A stretch of DNA of 8,009 nt from an uncultured Anaerotruncus sp. GTDB taxonomy: Bacteria > Bacillota_A > Clostridia > Oscillospirales > CAG-272. The DNA is taken from contig CATYWI010000044.1 of NCBI GenBank assembly GCA_958414155.1, positions 1 through 8,009 on the forward strand, given 5' to 3'. The translations under genes were made by a program, and so were the position numbers. This document shows positions 6,205-8,009 of the stretch, piece by piece. Under the pieces are notes generated by a model that was not told the origin of the DNA, did not search any database, and worked only from the letters and a program-made list of their open reading frames with translations. Numbering within the stretch: position 1 is the stretch's first letter; every line of letters starts with the position of its first letter.

Positions 6205-7657
6205 CGGAAGGATCTCGGCGGCGCGCGTGGCGTCGCTCGCAGGAGGGCGTCTTGCCGGAGCAGTTGATGCGGCGGACGAAAAAAATATATCCTGCGTTTG
6301 CACCGATTCGCGTGAGGTCTGTCCCGGCGCCCTGTTCGTGGCTATTGCGGGCGAACGTACCGACGGTCACAAATATATAGGCGCAGCTGTACTGTCCGGC
6401 GCGGCGGCGGTCCTTGTTGAGAAGGAGCCTGCCGATGTGCGCGACATTCCGATCCCCGTTATCGTTACCGAGGCGACGGTCCCCGCACTTTCGCGGATCG
6501 CGGCGGACTTTGCATCTGGTATAAAGGCGCGTCGCGTTGCCGTTACGGGCAGCGTGGGCAAGACCACGACAAAGGAATTTATTGCGTCTGTGCTGGCTCA
6601 GGACGGTAGCGTTTACCGCACCGATGGCAACCATAACAGCGTTATAGGAATGCCCCTCACCATGCTGGCGACCCCGCCCGATGCTGAGTATGCGGTGTTT
6701 GAAATGGGAATGAGCGGGTTTGGAGAGATAGAGGCGATGTCGCTTGCGGCACGTCCCGATATTGCGGTGATAACCAATATAGGTTCATCGCACCTTGAAT
6801 ATCTCGGAACACGCGAAAATATAGCGAAGGCAAAGCTGGAGATACGTGCGGGACTTGCGCCCGACGGTATGCTCCTTCTTAACGGCGACGAGCCTCTGCT
6901 CGCCGACGTCGGGATGACCGACAGCCGTGCCGTATATTTTTCCGCGTCTGGAAATACGACTGCGGAGCATTACATCACGGGGTTTCGTGACGGCGGTGAC
7001 GAATGCGTATTCGATATCGTGTCCCGTGGACGCGTGATAAAGAATGTCATGATACCTGTCCACGGCAGACATAATGCGCAGGCGGCGCTGATAGCAGCCG
7101 CTGTCGGGCTTGCGCTAGGACTTGACGAAGAAAAGATCCGCGCGGGACTTCTTGCGTTCCGTCCTGCCGATATGAGACAGAACTTTACCTCCGCCGGCGG
7201 CATCAATATTATCGAGGATTGCTATAACGCAAGTCCCGAGTCTATGCGCGCGGCGATCGATGTTCTCATACCCGCAGCGGAGCGTCTCGGAGGTATTCCC
7301 GCCGCTGTCCTCGGAGATATGGGAGAGCTTGGCGCGGATTCGCCTGCCATGCACCGCGAGGTCGGCAGATATTTTGCCGAGCGCGGCGGCGAGCTTCTCA
7401 TAGCTTACGGTCCGCGCTCTGCCGAGACCGCACGCGGCGCATCCGAGGCAGGACTTTCACCCGAAAAAATAGTAAGAATACCCGATATAGATGCTCCCGA
7501 CGCGCCCGAGATAGCGGCTGCGGCGGCAAAGCTGATGCTCGGGAGCAGAGATCTCCTCCTGATAAAGGCGAGCCGTGCAGTAAGAGCTGAAAGGATAGTC
7601 GAGGCTCTCGGGAACACGGGAAAAGAGCAAATCAAAAAAGACGAAGCAAAGGCATAA
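6179..7657 (+). CDS. murF: UDP-MurNAc-tripeptide--D-alanyl-D-alanine ligase MurF
   Basis: MurF adds D-Ala-D-Ala to the UDP-MurNAc-tripeptide made by MurE, completing the cytoplasmic pentapeptide precursor. The product has 492 residues, slightly longer than the usual 450-460. Motifs: CTDSREVCPGALFVAIAGERTDGHKYI (41-67) of the substrate-binding N-terminal domain, ATP-binding TGSVGKTT (123-130), GNHNSVIGMPLT (150-161), FEMGMSG (174-180), ITNIGSSHLEYLG (198-210), the probable carbamylated-Lys region ENIAKAKLEI (213-222), HGRHNAQAAL (305-313), EDCYNASPESM (346-356) and LGDMGELG (378-385). The C-terminus ends in a short Lys-rich tail (about 481-492). An upstream in-frame ATG at 6098 would add 27 residues inside murE. 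The ATG at 6179 was preferred because the homologous N-terminus starts there and AAAGGTCAGG (6161-6170) provides a ribosome site 8 nt away. It overlaps murE by 26 nt and ends 5 nt before mraY. Confidence 0.96.
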   Translation: MKIKINVDNGRISAARVASLAGGRLAGAVDAADEKNISCVCTDSREVCPGALFVAIAGERTDGHKYIGAAVLSGAAAVLVEKEPADVRDIPIPVIVTEATVPALSRIAADFASGIKARRVAVTGSVGKTTTKEFIASVLAQDGSVYRTDGNHNSVIGMPLTMLATPPDAEYAVFEMGMSGFGEIEAMSLAARPDIAVITNIGSSHLEYLGTRENIAKAKLEIRAGLAPDGMLLLNGDEPLLADVGMTDSRAVYFSASGNTTAEHYITGFRDGGDECVFDIVSRGRVIKNVMIPVHGRHNAQAALIAAAVGLALGLDEEKIRAGLLAFRPADMRQNFTSAGGINIIEDCYNASPESMRAAIDVLIPAAERLGGIPAAVLGDMGELGADSPAMHREVGRYFAERGGELLIAYGPRSAETARGASEAGLSPEKIVRIPDIDAPDAPEIAAAAAKLMLGSRDLLLIKASRAVRAERIVEALGNTGKEQIKKDEAKA

Positions 7658-7662
7658 CGACA

Positions 7663-8009
7663 ATGAAAACAAGAATGCTTATTGAATTCTTTTCGGTACT
7701 CGCAGCGGTTTTTGTGCTTACCGTGCTGATACTGCGTAAGCTCATACCGGCGCTCAAGAGCCGTAAGATCGGTCAGAAGATATACGACATCGGTCCGCGC
7801 TGGCACAAGGGCAAGGAGGGAACCCCGATAATGGGCGGAGTAGGTTTCATAATTCCGTCCGTTGCGGTATTGGCGGTATTGGCGGCGGTCTATGCCGCTT
7901 GCAGCCGCGCCGAGGAACTGATCCCCGCCGCGCTGACCTTAGGTCTTGCGGTGCTGAACGGACTTATAGGCTTCTTTGACGACTATACAAAGCTTATAAA
8001 AAAGCAGAA
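7663..8009 (+). CDS. mraY: Phospho-N-acetylmuramoyl-pentapeptide transferase MraY, N-terminal part (3' end outside window)
   Basis: MraY is an integral membrane enzyme that moves phospho-MurNAc-pentapeptide from UDP to undecaprenyl phosphate, giving lipid I. About 115 residues of a protein usually 320-360 long are in the window. Visible are a first membrane segment (about 5-25), the conserved cytoplasmic loop with PRWHKGKEGTPIMGG (45-59), a second membrane segment (about 60-79), a third (about 86-105), and the start of the catalytic region GFFDDYTK (103-110) with the Asp106-Asp107 pair. These match the family's H-x-x-K-x-GTPTMGG and GF-x-DDY-x-K signatures, with Ile in place of the usual Thr in GTPTMGG. 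The ATG at 7663 lies 5 nt after the murF stop, with AAAGG at 7648-7652 as a possible ribosome site 10 nt away. The spacing fits coupled translation from murF. Confidence 0.96.
   Translation, partial: MKTRMLIEFFSVLAAVFVLTVLILRKLIPALKSRKIGQKIYDIGPRWHKGKEGTPIMGGVGFIIPSVAVLAVLAAVYAACSRAEELIPAALTLGLAVLNGLIGFFDDYTKLIKKQ
7864..7881 (+). repeat. Tandem 9-base duplication in mraY
   Basis: GCGGTATTG is present twice head to tail and is followed by GCGGCGGTC. It encodes the repeated Ala-Val-Leu of a membrane segment (residues 68-76), so it keeps the frame and may be a slippage-derived change in a hydrophobic helix. Functional meaning is doubtful. Confidence 0.6.

Overview
The window is a stretch of a bacterial division and cell wall (dcw) cluster, entirely on the + strand. 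The order is mraZ (3' end), rsmH, an ftsL-like gene, a class B penicillin-binding protein gene with PASTA domains (spoVD/ftsI type), murE, murF and mraY (5' end). The two end genes are cut by the window edges. Gene order, a Firmicutes-style RsmH with a Cys-rich C-terminal segment, and a SpoVD-like PBP carrying two PASTA domains directly before murE all point to a Clostridia-type Firmicute. The DNA is GC-rich and often uses ATA for Ile, so an uncultured gut Clostridia/Oscillospirales-like lineage is plausible. That assignment is an inference, not a demonstrated identity.

Layout: mraZ ends at 255 and rsmH follows after 1 nt (257-1213). A 53-nt gap with a strong Shine-Dalgarno leads to the ftsL-like gene (1267-2130). 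An 82-nt gap precedes the PBP gene (2213-4495) and a 71-nt gap precedes murE (4567-6204). murF (6179-7657) overlaps the end of murE by 26 nt, and mraY (7663 to the edge) starts 5 nt after murF. No gap reaches 300 bases, and I see no convincing promoter or terminator, so the whole window probably lies inside one operon transcript.

The genes fit one process. MurE and MurF finish the UDP-MurNAc-pentapeptide in the cytoplasm, and MraY moves it to the lipid carrier to make lipid I. The class B PBP cross-links the exported material at the septum or during spore cortex synthesis. The FtsL-like bitopic protein would scaffold the septal complex. MraZ and RsmH are the usual regulator and 16S rRNA methyltransferase at the head of such clusters.

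Most of the window is conventional. The part that stands out is the FtsL-like protein: its C-terminal half has the FtsL layout (membrane segment, coiled coil, 'GM' motif), but it carries about 170 extra cytoplasmic residues that I do not recognise and a tail of about 44 residues. Smaller points are a 15-codon open frame that ends on the PBP start codon, a DNSR version of the MurE DNPR motif, and changes at some usually conserved positions in MurE and the PBP. I found no mobile element, CRISPR array, RNA gene or clearly new system.
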